Shown here: one piece after another, positions 1 to 8,297 of the stretch
Layout of the letters: every line of letters starts with the position of its first letter
Position numbering within the stretch: the first letter of the stretch is position 1
Source: Pedobacter schmidteae
GTDB taxonomy: Bacteria; Bacteroidota; Bacteroidia; Sphingobacteriales; Sphingobacteriaceae
Reading direction: 5' to 3'
Assembly (NCBI GenBank): GCA_945906015.1
Contig: CAMDQV010000045.1
Span: forward strand, 1 to 10,864
DNA: 10,864 bases
Notes under the pieces: model-generated
The model's input: the letters and a program-made list of their open reading frames with translations, nothing else
What the model was told of the DNA's origin: nothing
Database searches by the model: none
Translations under genes and position numbers: made by a program

Positions 1-285
1 GACTGTATTAGGCATTTCCATGAAAGAGGTTATCCCCCCTGCAATAGCTGCCCTGCTTTCTGTGAATATGTCGGCTTTATGTGTTAGGCCAGGCTCTCTG
101 AAATGAACCTGGTCATCAATACATCCCGGAAAAAGGTGAAGCCCCTCTGCATTGATCTCCTGATCAGCATGATGATCAAGGCTTATACCGATCTGTTCAA
201 TGATTCCGTTTTTAACAAAAATATCTGCAACAACTAGTTTGCCTTCATTAACAATAGTTGCTGATTTGATAAGAATTGAAGCCAT
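1..285 (-). CDS. pyrC: Dihydroorotase, N-terminal part (cut by window edge)
   Basis: Only the first 95 residues are present; the gene runs off the left edge. Dihydroorotase is a cytoplasmic amidohydrolase that interconverts carbamoyl-aspartate and dihydroorotate in pyrimidine synthesis. The reading frame opens with ATG at 285 and shows the small N-terminal beta domain (about 1-50), then the barrel start with [17 protein letters not shown] (53-69), followed by [20 protein letters not shown] (75-94), a strong match to the class I (PyrC/AllB-like) dihydroorotases. The metal motif normally reads DxHxH; here it is D57-D-Q59-V-H61, so the first histidine is glutamine. From memory this DDQVHF form is common in Bacteroidota homologues, so it is probably lineage-typical and not damage. 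Allantoinase or hydantoinase is less likely because of the REPG-x-TH block. The gene is divergent from the helicase at 514. Confidence 0.88.
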   Translation of the reverse strand, partial: MASILIKSATIVNEGKLVVADIFVKNGIIEQIGISLDHHADQEINAEGLHLFPGCIDDQVHFREPGLTHKADIFTESRAAIAGGITSFMEMPNTV

Positions 286-513
286 GCTGGATTAATAGGT
301 ATAATCTAAAATCATGGCAATTTCGGAATTTTTTTTCTTAGTTATTAAACAATTCCAAATGGTTTGAAATAATATAGTATTACCTAAAATTGATTCAGAC
401 CTAAAATAAACACCTGGTTAAAAAAATATAATCCAATTAAATTGACGAGTCAAAAATATAAAAGCTTTAAGGTAAGAGGTATCACATAAAATCAAACACG
501 TATCTTTGCCGCT
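286..513. promoter_or_regulatory. Divergent intergenic region between pyrC and the helicase
   Basis: This 228-bp AT-rich stretch holds no convincing ORF. It must carry the promoters of both divergent genes. The helicase -7 box is listed separately. An imperfect 19-bp palindrome lies at 352-370 (ATT-c-CAAA-tgg-TTTG-a-AAT, one mismatched pair) and could be an operator, though AT-rich DNA yields such sequences by chance. On the minus strand a TATTTTTG at 458-451 resembles a -7 box for pyrC, but it would leave a leader of about 165 nt and has no clear -33 partner. Confidence 0.45.
501..508 (+). promoter_or_regulatory. Bacteroidota -7 box (TATCTTTG) of the helicase gene
   Basis: TATCTTTG matches the Bacteroidota -7 consensus TAnnTTTG exactly and ends only 5 nt before the ATG at 514. 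Transcription normally begins a few bases after this box, so the mRNA would have almost no leader. No clear TTG/TTTG -33 element is seen about 19-21 bp upstream, which lowers confidence. Confidence 0.55.
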
Positions 514-1893
514 ATGTCAATATCTTTTGAAGAGTTTAAGCTGAATAAACAGATCCTCAATGCTGTTGCAGATGCGGGTTATACTTTACCTACACCCATT
601 CAGGAAAAGGCGATTATGCCAATTTTATCCGGACAGGATATTATGGGAATTGCGCAAACTGGAACAGGCAAAACTGCTGCCTTTGTATTGCCAATACTGA
701 TGAAGCTAAAATTTGCCCAGGGTAATGATGCAAGAGCTTTGATTATTGCCCCTACCCGTGAACTAGCCATGCAGATCGAGGAAAATGTTAAAACATTTGC
801 CAAATACACCGACCTGCGCACGGTGGTCCTTTTCGGAGGATTGGGACCAAAAATACAGATCGCCGAGTTAAAAAAAGGGGTAGATATCATTATTTCAACC
901 CCTGGACGCTTTCTAGACCTTTACCTGGAAGGAAATATCAATACACAATTCCTTAAATTTTTGGTTATGGATGAGGCTGATAAGATGATGGATATGGGCT
1001 TTATCGGCTCCATCCACAGGATTCTAGAAGTAGTTCCAAGAAAACGTCAGAATCTTTTGTTTTCGGCCACTATGAGTGAGTTGGTGTATAAAATCTCAGG
1101 TGATTTTCTAAAACATCCTACTGTAATTGAGGTAGCAGCTCAAGCAACACCGGCAGATACTGTAAGTCAGATTTTGTATAAAGTACCCAATTTAAAAACC
1201 AAACTTAACCTGCTTCAGCATCTTTTAAAAGACACAGAAGATTTTACACGTCTCATTATTTTCTGTAAAACCAAAACTGTAGCTGATAATATTTTTCATT
1301 TTCTGGAACGTAGATATGGCGCTGAACAGGTTCGGGTAATACATGCTAACAAAGGGCAAAATACTAGAATCAATTCAATCAATGCATTTAAAGACGGTCA
1401 AATACGCATTTTGGTTGCTACTGATGTGGCATCACGCGGACTAGATGTCACTAATGTTAGTCATGTGATCAACTTTGATGTACCGATCATCATTGAGGAT
1501 TATGTTCACCGCATTGGCCGTACCGGACGTGCTTTGCAAACTGGCGATGCCATTACGTTCTGCAGCCCGTCTGAGGAATACTATGTTGAAAAGGTTGAAA
1601 AACTGATCAGACAGAAAATTCCATTGTCAGAAATGCCTGACGATGTATTTATTGATGATACACCTTACGAAGAACGCCAGGATATTGCCAGAGAAATTGA
1701 TCTTCAAAAAAGAAGGGATGATCCTGAATTTAAAGGTGCATTCCATGAAAAAAAGGCCAAAAATTCAAAAGGAGTTAAAAAAGCCAAAACCGAACCTAAA
1801 GCCAAGGTCAGAAATAATAAACCTGGTGCAGCCCGCAGAAAAAAAAGCATCAAATTTGATGCTGTTCACAAAAAAGATAAAAAGAAAAAATGA
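514..1893 (+). CDS. DEAD-box ATP-dependent RNA helicase, RhlE-like
   Basis: This cytoplasmic enzyme unwinds short RNA duplexes using ATP, with likely roles in ribosome assembly, RNA decay or cold adaptation. All core motifs are intact in its 459 residues: Q motif YTLPTPIQ (23-30), motif I AQTGTGKT (47-54), Ia PTREL (80-84), Ib TPGR (129-132), II DEAD (153-156), III SAT (184-186), V ATDVASRGLD (302-311) and VI HRIGRTGR (332-339). Two RecA-like domains span about 1-210 and 220-375. A lysine/arginine-rich tail (about 398-459) follows, typical of RhlE-type helicases and probably an RNA-binding extension. The start at 514 is favoured because the next in-frame ATG lies inside the core fold. The TGA stop overlaps the next gene by 4 nt (ATGA). 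The exact subfamily is not settled by eye, so no symbol is given. Confidence 0.95.
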   Translation: MSISFEEFKLNKQILNAVADAGYTLPTPIQEKAIMPILSGQDIMGIAQTGTGKTAAFVLPILMKLKFAQGNDARALIIAPTRELAMQIEENVKTFAKYTDLRTVVLFGGLGPKIQIAELKKGVDIIISTPGRFLDLYLEGNINTQFLKFLVMDEADKMMDMGFIGSIHRILEVVPRKRQNLLFSATMSELVYKISGDFLKHPTVIEVAAQATPADTVSQILYKVPNLKTKLNLLQHLLKDTEDFTRLIIFCKTKTVADNIFHFLERRYGAEQVRVIHANKGQNTRINSINAFKDGQIRILVATDVASRGLDVTNVSHVINFDVPIIIEDYVHRIGRTGRALQTGDAITFCSPSEEYYVEKVEKLIRQKIPLSEMPDDVFIDDTPYEERQDIAREIDLQKRRDDPEFKGAFHEKKAKNSKGVKKAKTEPKAKVRNNKPGAARRKKSIKFDAVHKKDKKKK

Positions 1894-2153
1894 ATCTGCG
1901 ATTAACCCCGCTTAATATCGTTGTTGCCCTATTAATTGTCAGTGCTATATATCTGCCCACTATCCCTGTTGTAAAAGGGATGCCTGAATTGGGGAGAATT
2001 CCATTATTTATTATGATAATTCTGTGTTTGATCACAGATCAGGTATTTCGAAAGTATATACCAAAGCTAAAACGCATTTGGTTAATTGAATTTCTATTTC
2101 TCATCTTTGTGGCTATATTGATTGTACTGATCAAATTGTATATTATTAATTGA
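1890..2153 (+). CDS. Small three-helix membrane protein, unknown function
   Basis: The product has 87 residues and I do not recognise a family. It appears to be an inner-membrane protein with three hydrophobic segments at about 8-25, 37-50 and 64-84, separated by a short loop (PVVKGMPELGR) and a basic stretch (FRKYIPKLKR) likely to face the cytoplasm. Its ATG overlaps the helicase TGA in an ATGA arrangement, which suggests translational coupling and co-transcription with the helicase; the A-rich end of the helicase gene serves as its leader. Reality as a gene is supported by the coupling, the clean amphipathic layout and the stop just before the intergenic repeat. Any functional tie to RNA metabolism is unproven. 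Confidence 0.7.
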   Translation: MNLRLTPLNIVVALLIVSAIYLPTIPVVKGMPELGRIPLFIMIILCLITDQVFRKYIPKLKRIWLIEFLFLIFVAILIVLIKLYIIN

Positions 2154-2174
2154 CAACCAATAGCTATCGAGTCA

Positions 2175-2279
2175 AAACTTATTACTTATAACTTATAACC
2201 TATTACTTATAACCTATTACTTATAACCTATTACTTATAACTTATTACTTACAACCTATTACTTACTACTTATTACTCC
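2175..2279. repeat. Heptanucleotide tandem array (15 x 7 bp) upstream of gldC
   Basis: Fifteen contiguous 7-bp units with consensus (T/C)(T/A)AC(T/C)TA run without a break. TTACTTA occurs exactly six times (starting at 2182, 2203, 2217, 2231, 2245 and 2259), usually alternating with TAACCTA, TAACTTA, CAACCTA or CTACTTA, so a 14-bp higher-order unit is visible. The first unit (AAACTTA) and last unit (TTACTCC) are degenerate. Because 7 is not a multiple of 3, the units fall in every reading frame, and TAA or TAG recurs on both strands, so the array cannot be read through as coding sequence. It ends 7 nt before the gldC ATG and fills the space where a promoter and leader should be. Confidence 0.95.
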
Positions 2280-2286
2280 AATCCCA

Positions 2287-2646
2287 ATGAAAAAAGCCGA
2301 AATAAAACTCACTATAGAACTTGATGATCAAAACATCCCTGAAAATATTTTATGGGAATCTACCGACTCACAAACCAAAGAGGCACTCCCTGTTAAATCG
2401 ATGATGCTTGCACTTTGGGATCATAACTACAAAAATTCTTTACGTATTGACCTTTGGACTAAAGACATGCCAGTAGATGAGATGAAAAGATTCTTTTATG
2501 AGACCTTGCAGACTATGGGCGACAGTTTTCTTCGAGCAACAGGAGAAGAGGCGATTGTTGAAGATCTTAGAGACTATTGCGCTCATTTTGCAGAGAAGAT
2601 GGAATTAACAGAAGGAAATAATCCTCAATCTGCTCTTAAAGGCTAA
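2287..2646 (+). CDS. gldC: Gliding motility protein GldC
   Basis: GldC is a small soluble protein of Bacteroidota linked to gliding motility; in Flavobacterium johnsoniae its loss reduces but does not abolish gliding, and its biochemical role is unclear. The 119-residue product is close to the usual length of about 110. The family signature is seen in the centre: SMMLALWD (38-45), then LRIDLWTKDMPVDEMKRFF (52-70) and MGDSFLRATGE (77-87), with a C-terminal DYCAHFAEKM (97-106). There is no signal peptide. In flavobacteria gldC lies beside gldB, but no gldB is in this window. Many non-gliding Sphingobacteriaceae keep a GldC, so presence does not prove motility. No Shine-Dalgarno site is visible; the heptad array ends just before the start. 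The next gene follows after 11 nt, suggesting an operon. Confidence 0.88.
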   Translation: MKKAEIKLTIELDDQNIPENILWESTDSQTKEALPVKSMMLALWDHNYKNSLRIDLWTKDMPVDEMKRFFYETLQTMGDSFLRATGEEAIVEDLRDYCAHFAEKMELTEGNNPQSALKG

Positions 2647-2657
2647 TTCAAATTACT

Positions 2658-3065
2658 ATGACATTAAAAAATTATGCAGGAATAATTGGTGCATTACTGG
2701 TAATTGCAGGTGGTTTATCGCCTATGCTTCATATTCCAATTATTGGAAACTGGAATTATTGGGATCTGGACACAGTTTTGGCTGCGATAATTTATACCCT
2801 AGCTACTCTGGCATTAATTGCCTCAGCAAGCAATAAAAGAGGCCTTTTACGCTTCTGCGGATGGTCTATACTGCTGGTTTTGGGTTTCACCTTTGTTGCT
2901 GTTTATTTTAAGGTGGATAATTATTTCAGTTTTATACCCTTTAAAAAACTTGCAGCTGCTGCAAGCAGAGTCATTCATTACCGCTGGATGGGCTGGGCAC
3001 TTATTTCTTCTGGAGGCCTTATCATGATCCTTTTTTCTGGAAAGAAAAAAATAAAAATTGATTGA
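2658..3065 (+). CDS. Four-helix membrane protein, unknown function
   Basis: I do not recognise this 135-residue protein. Four hydrophobic segments are visible at about 6-28, 38-57, 64-84 and 108-127, with a short lysine-rich C-terminus (KKKIKID) expected in the cytoplasm. Loop residues include HIPIIGNWNYWDLD (25-38) between helices 1 and 2 and an amphipathic stretch FIPFKKLAAAASRVIHYRW (92-110). No catalytic motif is evident. It starts 11 nt after gldC and is probably co-transcribed with it. Hydropathy, close spacing and lack of strong opposing ORFs support a real gene. Confidence 0.75.
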   Translation: MTLKNYAGIIGALLVIAGGLSPMLHIPIIGNWNYWDLDTVLAAIIYTLATLALIASASNKRGLLRFCGWSILLVLGFTFVAVYFKVDNYFSFIPFKKLAAAASRVIHYRWMGWALISSGGLIMILFSGKKKIKID

Positions 3066-3122
3066 TTTTATTTAAATTAGGTATAGTATAATTAACTGAA
3101 TTCTAAACTTAAACCTAAAAAA

Positions 3123-3485
3123 ATGAATCAAATTATTCCTAATGGCCTTTTAAGAGTTCTTTTTGCAATACCCTTTGCGGTATTTGGAGTTATGCATCTG
3201 ATGAATGCTACCGCAATGCAGGGAATGGTTCCAGCATATGTTCCAGGTGGAGTTATCTGGGTTTACGTCACAGGTGTTTTGTTAATTGCTGGAGCTATAG
3301 GCTTCATTCTAAATAAATCTGTTCAAATGGCAGGTTTTGTACTGGGAGCTTTAATGCTTGTCTTCATTGCAACTATCCATTTACCAGCGGTTTTAGGTGG
3401 AGATCAAAATTCAATGGGCAGTTTATTTAAAGATTTTGCATTAATGACAGGCGCTTTATTTATCGGAAATTCTTCCAATAAATAA
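3123..3485 (+). CDS. DoxX-like small membrane protein
   Basis: The product has 120 residues and four predicted membrane helices (about 9-27, 43-63, 67-91 and 101-116), the layout of the DoxX/DoxX-like superfamily. Typical features are an early FAVFGVMHLMN segment (18-28), then VPAYVPGGVIWVYVTG (36-51) leading into a glycine-rich helix, and a polar loop GGDQNSMGSLFKDFALMTGA (92-111) before the last helix. Some DoxX members act with quinone-linked or redox-stress systems, but most are uncharacterised. It sits 57 nt after the preceding gene and 51 nt before the AlkB-type hydroxylase, on the same strand, so shared transcription is possible. No -7 box is seen in the upstream gap. Confidence 0.75.
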   Translation: MNQIIPNGLLRVLFAIPFAVFGVMHLMNATAMQGMVPAYVPGGVIWVYVTGVLLIAGAIGFILNKSVQMAGFVLGALMLVFIATIHLPAVLGGDQNSMGSLFKDFALMTGALFIGNSSNK

Positions 3486-3525
3486 GAGTAGGGCAAAAAC
3501 CTCAAATAAAATTCTTTTAATAGCA

Positions 3526-3532
3526 GAAAGGA
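3526..3532 (+). promoter_or_regulatory. Ribosome binding site of the AlkB-type gene
   Basis: GAAAGGA lies 4 nt before the ATG at 3537. It is one of few purine-rich Shine-Dalgarno-like sites in this window and supports the start at 3537; the ATG four bases later (3541) is out of frame and meets TAG at once. Confidence 0.45.
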
Positions 3533-3536
3533 AATA

Positions 3537-4571
3537 ATGAATGTAGAAATCACAGCTAAAAAGAGATCATTCAGAAACTGGAAGTATTTTCTCAATTTAA
3601 TTCCGGTTTTATTGGTTATTTATGGAAACATAAATGGTGGCTGGTTTAGTTTATTGAATTTCATCTTTACGTTTGTTGTATTGGGAATCGCAGAAATCAT
3701 CCTTCCCGAAGACCAAACAAATGATGATGTAGTGGAAGATAAACTCCCTGAAATTCTGATGTTCCTTTCTGTTTTTGCACAATTTCTATCCATACTTAGC
3801 TTAATTTATGGAATCTATACCGGTACAATAAAAGAGTACTGGATCCTAGCCGCAGCACTGTCTACGGGTGCAGCCTCAGGCACTTTAGCCATAGTAGTAG
3901 CCCATGAACTTATTCACAGAAAAAATAAAATTTGGAATTTTGCAGGAAGATTCCTGCTTTTCACCGTATTTAACCCTTATTTTTATATCCACCACCTCAA
4001 AATTCATCATAAATATGTAGGAACAGACTCAGATCCTGTAACTGCAAAATTTGCTGAAAACTATTATCACTATTTGATTCGTTCTATTTCAGGTCAAATC
4101 AAACAATCCTTTCAACTTGAAAAACAACGTTGCCTTGCTAATGGAAAATCAGCTTTGGGCATGAACAATTATATGCTAAGCTGTTTACTAGGATATATCA
4201 CTGTTTTAATCTGTGTTGGACTAATAATTGGATGGACTATTTCTATTGCACTGATAGCTCAGGCAATTTTTGCGAATCTATTACTTGAATACACCAATTA
4301 CATTGAACATTATGGCTTGAGCAGGAATGATAATGAACGCGTGAATGAGATGCATTCATGGCAAAGCAATAAGCTCATTAGCCGATTTTTCCTGATCGAT
4401 CTGAGTCGTCATTCAGACCACCATTTTCATGCAGCAAAACCATTTAACAAATTGGTTTCCTATCCTGCAAATCCAGTTCTTCCCGGAGGATATGCAAGTA
4501 TGTTATTGCCTGCCCTAATTCCACCTCTGTGGTTCAGACTGATGAATTTTCGGATTAAGAATATACAGTAA
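3537..4571 (+). CDS. AlkB-type membrane di-iron hydroxylase (alkane 1-monooxygenase family)
   Basis: Enzymes of this integral-membrane family use a di-iron centre, O2 and rubredoxin-delivered electrons to hydroxylate terminal carbons of alkanes or alkyl chains. The 344 residues carry the histidine clusters in order: HELIH (123-127), HHLKIHH (152-158), NYIEHYGL (254-261) and RHSDHHFH (291-298). TDSDP (163-167) and NPVLPGGYASMLLPALIPP (312-330) are also family blocks. Hydrophobic segments lie at about 17-30, 36-55, 72-94, 100-122 and 215-250. The second cluster has H152 where classical AlkB has glutamate (EHxxxHH). It is shorter than Pseudomonas AlkB (about 400). No rubredoxin or rubredoxin reductase is in the window, so the physiological substrate may be a lipid or fatty chain. 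A GAAAGGA-like ribosome site precedes the ATG at 3537. Confidence 0.85.
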   Translation: MNVEITAKKRSFRNWKYFLNLIPVLLVIYGNINGGWFSLLNFIFTFVVLGIAEIILPEDQTNDDVVEDKLPEILMFLSVFAQFLSILSLIYGIYTGTIKEYWILAAALSTGAASGTLAIVVAHELIHRKNKIWNFAGRFLLFTVFNPYFYIHHLKIHHKYVGTDSDPVTAKFAENYYHYLIRSISGQIKQSFQLEKQRCLANGKSALGMNNYMLSCLLGYITVLICVGLIIGWTISIALIAQAIFANLLLEYTNYIEHYGLSRNDNERVNEMHSWQSNKLISRFFLIDLSRHSDHHFHAAKPFNKLVSYPANPVLPGGYASMLLPALIPPLWFRLMNFRIKNIQ

Positions 4572-4591
4572 TTACGGTATGATCAACAGCG

Positions 4592-4611
4592 ATTGCCCCA
4601 TGATTGGCAAT
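4592..4611. terminator. Possible weak terminator between convergent genes
   Basis: ATTGCC (4592-4597) and GGCAAT (4606-4611) form a 6-bp stem with an 8-nt loop in the 39-bp gap between the convergent AlkB-type and Nudix-regulator genes. The last base overlaps the stop codon of the minus-strand gene. No U-tract follows on either strand, so the call is tentative. Confidence 0.3.
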
Positions 4612-5306
4612 TACTTCCCAAACGTAAGCTCTTTCTGAAATAATTTGGAGTATTTTTTCTTATCGAATTTATACAATTTTGCAGCACGGTACGAAACGCC
4701 TTTTTGCTTTTCATCAAGCTCTTTCAAAATACCATAATTTAACATTTTTTTACGGAAGTTCCGTTTATCAAGCTTCTTACTTAGAATCACTTCATACAAT
4801 TGCTGTAATTGAGTAAGCGTAAATTTTTCAGGGAGCAATTCAAAGGCGATGGGTTGATAACTGATCTTGTTTCTTATCTTTTCAAAACCACGTGAAAAGA
4901 TTTTTTCATGATCGAATGCTAATTTAGGATGATCGTTAACAGAAATCCAAACAGCTTTTGAAGCATAATTACTAACCGGCTTTAGTTCTTTACTACCATT
5001 CAACCTGATCATAGCATAATAAGCTACTGTAATAACCCTGCCCTGAGGATGCCTGTTTACATCGCCAAAGGTGTAAAATTGATCCATATAAATATCTCTT
5101 AGCCCGGTTAATTCATATAAGATTCGCTCAGCAGCATGATCAATACTTTCATTCTGTTCAACGATATATCCTGGCAATGCCCACCAATCTTTAAAAGGCT
5201 CTTTATTACGTTCAATCAGAAGGATCTTTAACTCGCCATCATCAAAGCCAAAAATTACACAATCAATTGAAAATACAGAGTCAAACTTAGGGAGTAGCGT
5301 TTCCAA
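4611..5306 (-). CDS. Nudix-related transcriptional regulator (NrtR/AraR-like)
   Basis: This looks like a DNA-binding regulator made of an N-terminal Nudix domain (about 10-150) and a C-terminal winged helix (about 155-218, LLPEKFTLTQLQQLYEVIL then KLDKRNFRKKML). In NrtR/AraR-type proteins the Nudix domain senses a ligand such as ADP-ribose or a sugar. The Nudix box is degenerate: against Gx5Ex7REUxEExGU, it has Y47 for the first glycine, E53 kept, R61 kept, I62 for E, E65 kept and L66 for E. Loss of these residues argues for a sensor without hydrolase activity. The start is TTG at 5306; no in-frame ATG was found in the upstream bases examined (to about 5357). The gene is divergent from pfkA with 117 bp between them, and a palindrome in that gap is a candidate operator. 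Sugar or central-carbon control is inferred from context; NAD metabolism is an alternative. Confidence 0.85.
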   Translation of the reverse strand: METLLPKFDSVFSIDCVIFGFDDGELKILLIERNKEPFKDWWALPGYIVEQNESIDHAAERILYELTGLRDIYMDQFYTFGDVNRHPQGRVITVAYYAMIRLNGSKELKPVSNYASKAVWISVNDHPKLAFDHEKIFSRGFEKIRNKISYQPIAFELLPEKFTLTQLQQLYEVILSKKLDKRNFRKKMLNYGILKELDEKQKGVSYRAAKLYKFDKKKYSKLFQKELTFGK

Positions 5307-5378
5307 ATTTTTTTTATTAAAAACTAAATATATGAGGTTTAGACATGACTGAGTTAAAAAATATTTAAAAATTACTTA

Positions 5379-5393
5379 GTGTAGAATATACAC
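5379..5393. promoter_or_regulatory. Candidate operator palindrome for the Nudix-type regulator
   Basis: GTGTA-GAATA-TACAC is a perfect 5+5 inverted repeat around a 5-bp centre. It contains GT-N7-AC (5381-5391), the core I recall for NrtR operators. It lies 2 bp upstream of the pfkA -7 box, between the -7 and the expected -33 region, where bound protein would block RNA polymerase. Assignment to the neighbouring regulator is inference. Confidence 0.55.
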
Positions 5394-5395
5394 CT

Positions 5396-5403
5396 TATAT
5401 TTG
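5396..5403 (+). promoter_or_regulatory. Bacteroidota -7 box (TATATTTG) of the pfkA operon
   Basis: TATATTTG is an exact TAnnTTTG match and ends 20 nt before the pfkA ATG at 5424, giving a short leader of roughly 10-15 nt. A clear -33 TTTG is not seen; weak TTAG at 5376-5379 is the nearest candidate but the spacing is short. A weak -33 would fit a regulated promoter. Confidence 0.6.
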
Positions 5404-5423
5404 CATTAAACTTTTGAAAAAAA

Positions 5424-6410
5424 ATGTTGTCAGAAATAAAAAAAATAGGAGTTTTTACTTCGGGCGGGGATGCTCCAGGGATGAATGCCTGCATCAGGGC
5501 AGTGGTCAGAACAGCAGTATTTTACGGAATTGAAGTAGTTGGGATTCGCAGAGGCTATCAGGGAATGCTTGAAAGTGATTTCTGGGATATGGATGCGCGG
5601 TCAGTAGGTAATATTATCCATTTAGGCGGAACAATTCTCAAAACAGCAAGATGCCTTGAATTTAAGACTGATGAGGGTACAAAAAAAGCGTATACCAATT
5701 TAAAAGAATATGGAATCGATGCACTTATTCCGATAGGAGGAGATGGTACTGCCAGAGGTGCCGAACGACTTTCTAACCGTTTCAATATTCCAACCATTTG
5801 TATTCCAGGCACTATAGATAATGATCTTTACGGCTCAGATTTTACTATTGGCTACGATACTGCAACCAACACAGTAATTGACGCCATTGATAAGATCAGG
5901 GATACTGCAGCATCACATAACCGCTTGTTTTTTATTGAGGTTATGGGACGAGATTCAGGATGTATTGCTTTACGATCAGGAATTGCCGGCGGTGCTGAAG
6001 CCGTACTTCTACCAGAACAAGCAACCGGAGTTAATGAGCTGATCAACAAATTATCAGGAGATGCCAAAAATAAAAAAACATCAAGTATCGTGATCGTTGC
6101 TGAGGGAGATAAAAGCGGGGGAGCCTATCAACTTGCAGAACAAGTAAAAGAAAAATTTAATTTTTACGACATCAAAGTCACTATATTAGGGCATTTACAG
6201 CGAGGGGGTAGTCCGAGCAGCTTTGACAGAGTTCTGGCCAGCAGATTAGGATTTGCAGCTGTAAAAGAATTACTCAATGGTAAAACCCGTCAAATGATCG
6301 GACTCCAAGGTAATTCAATTGTGTTAACCCCCCTACAAGAGGCATTAAATTCATCTCATTTTAAATTGGAAGATGATTTAATGGAGATGGTGAGTGTTTT
6401 ATCAATTTAA
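5424..6410 (+). CDS. pfkA: ATP-dependent 6-phosphofructokinase
   Basis: PfkA phosphorylates fructose-6-phosphate to fructose-1,6-bisphosphate, the committed step of glycolysis, in the cytoplasm. The 328 residues match bacterial PfkA length (about 320). Visible motifs are the N-terminal nucleotide loop TSGGDAPGMNA (12-22), GGDGT (105-109), PGTIDND (128-134) with the catalytic aspartate D132, MGRDSG (174-179), AEG (226-228) and HLQRGGSPS (257-265). G108 and G129 stand at the two positions that are Asp and Lys in pyrophosphate-dependent enzymes, so ATP is the likely donor. It is the first gene of a plus-strand run, 3 nt before the kinase-like gene and then gap. Its promoter carries a palindrome next to the -7 box. 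The start at 5424 is fixed by the short N-terminal lead before the nucleotide loop. Confidence 0.96.
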   Translation: MLSEIKKIGVFTSGGDAPGMNACIRAVVRTAVFYGIEVVGIRRGYQGMLESDFWDMDARSVGNIIHLGGTILKTARCLEFKTDEGTKKAYTNLKEYGIDALIPIGGDGTARGAERLSNRFNIPTICIPGTIDNDLYGSDFTIGYDTATNTVIDAIDKIRDTAASHNRLFFIEVMGRDSGCIALRSGIAGGAEAVLLPEQATGVNELINKLSGDAKNKKTSSIVIVAEGDKSGGAYQLAEQVKEKFNFYDIKVTILGHLQRGGSPSSFDRVLASRLGFAAVKELLNGKTRQMIGLQGNSIVLTPLQEALNSSHFKLEDDLMEMVSVLSI

Positions 6411-6413
6411 TAT

Positions 6414-8266
<1,853 letters not shown>

Positions 8267-8297
8267 AAAATAATAGTTAAAAGTTTTATAGTACCTG

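Noticed and set aside
1643..1915. Plus-strand open frame overlapping the helicase tail
   Set aside because: It is a second frame of the lysine-rich helicase tail and has no independent support.
2175..2279. Possible CRISPR array
   Set aside because: Units are 7 bp, contiguous and without spacers, and no cas genes are present; it is a simple tandem repeat.
3404..3595. Minus-strand open frame across the DoxX-like and AlkB-type genes
   Set aside because: It is antisense to two real genes and includes their intergenic gap; composition is that of an AT-rich shadow frame.
4611..5306. Active Nudix hydrolase
   Set aside because: The Nudix box lacks the first glycine and two glutamates, and a winged-helix DNA-binding domain follows, so a regulator is more likely.
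5424..6410. Pyrophosphate-dependent phosphofructokinase
   Set aside because: The diagnostic Asp and Lys are absent; the protein has GGDGT and PGTIDND, as in ATP-dependent enzymes.
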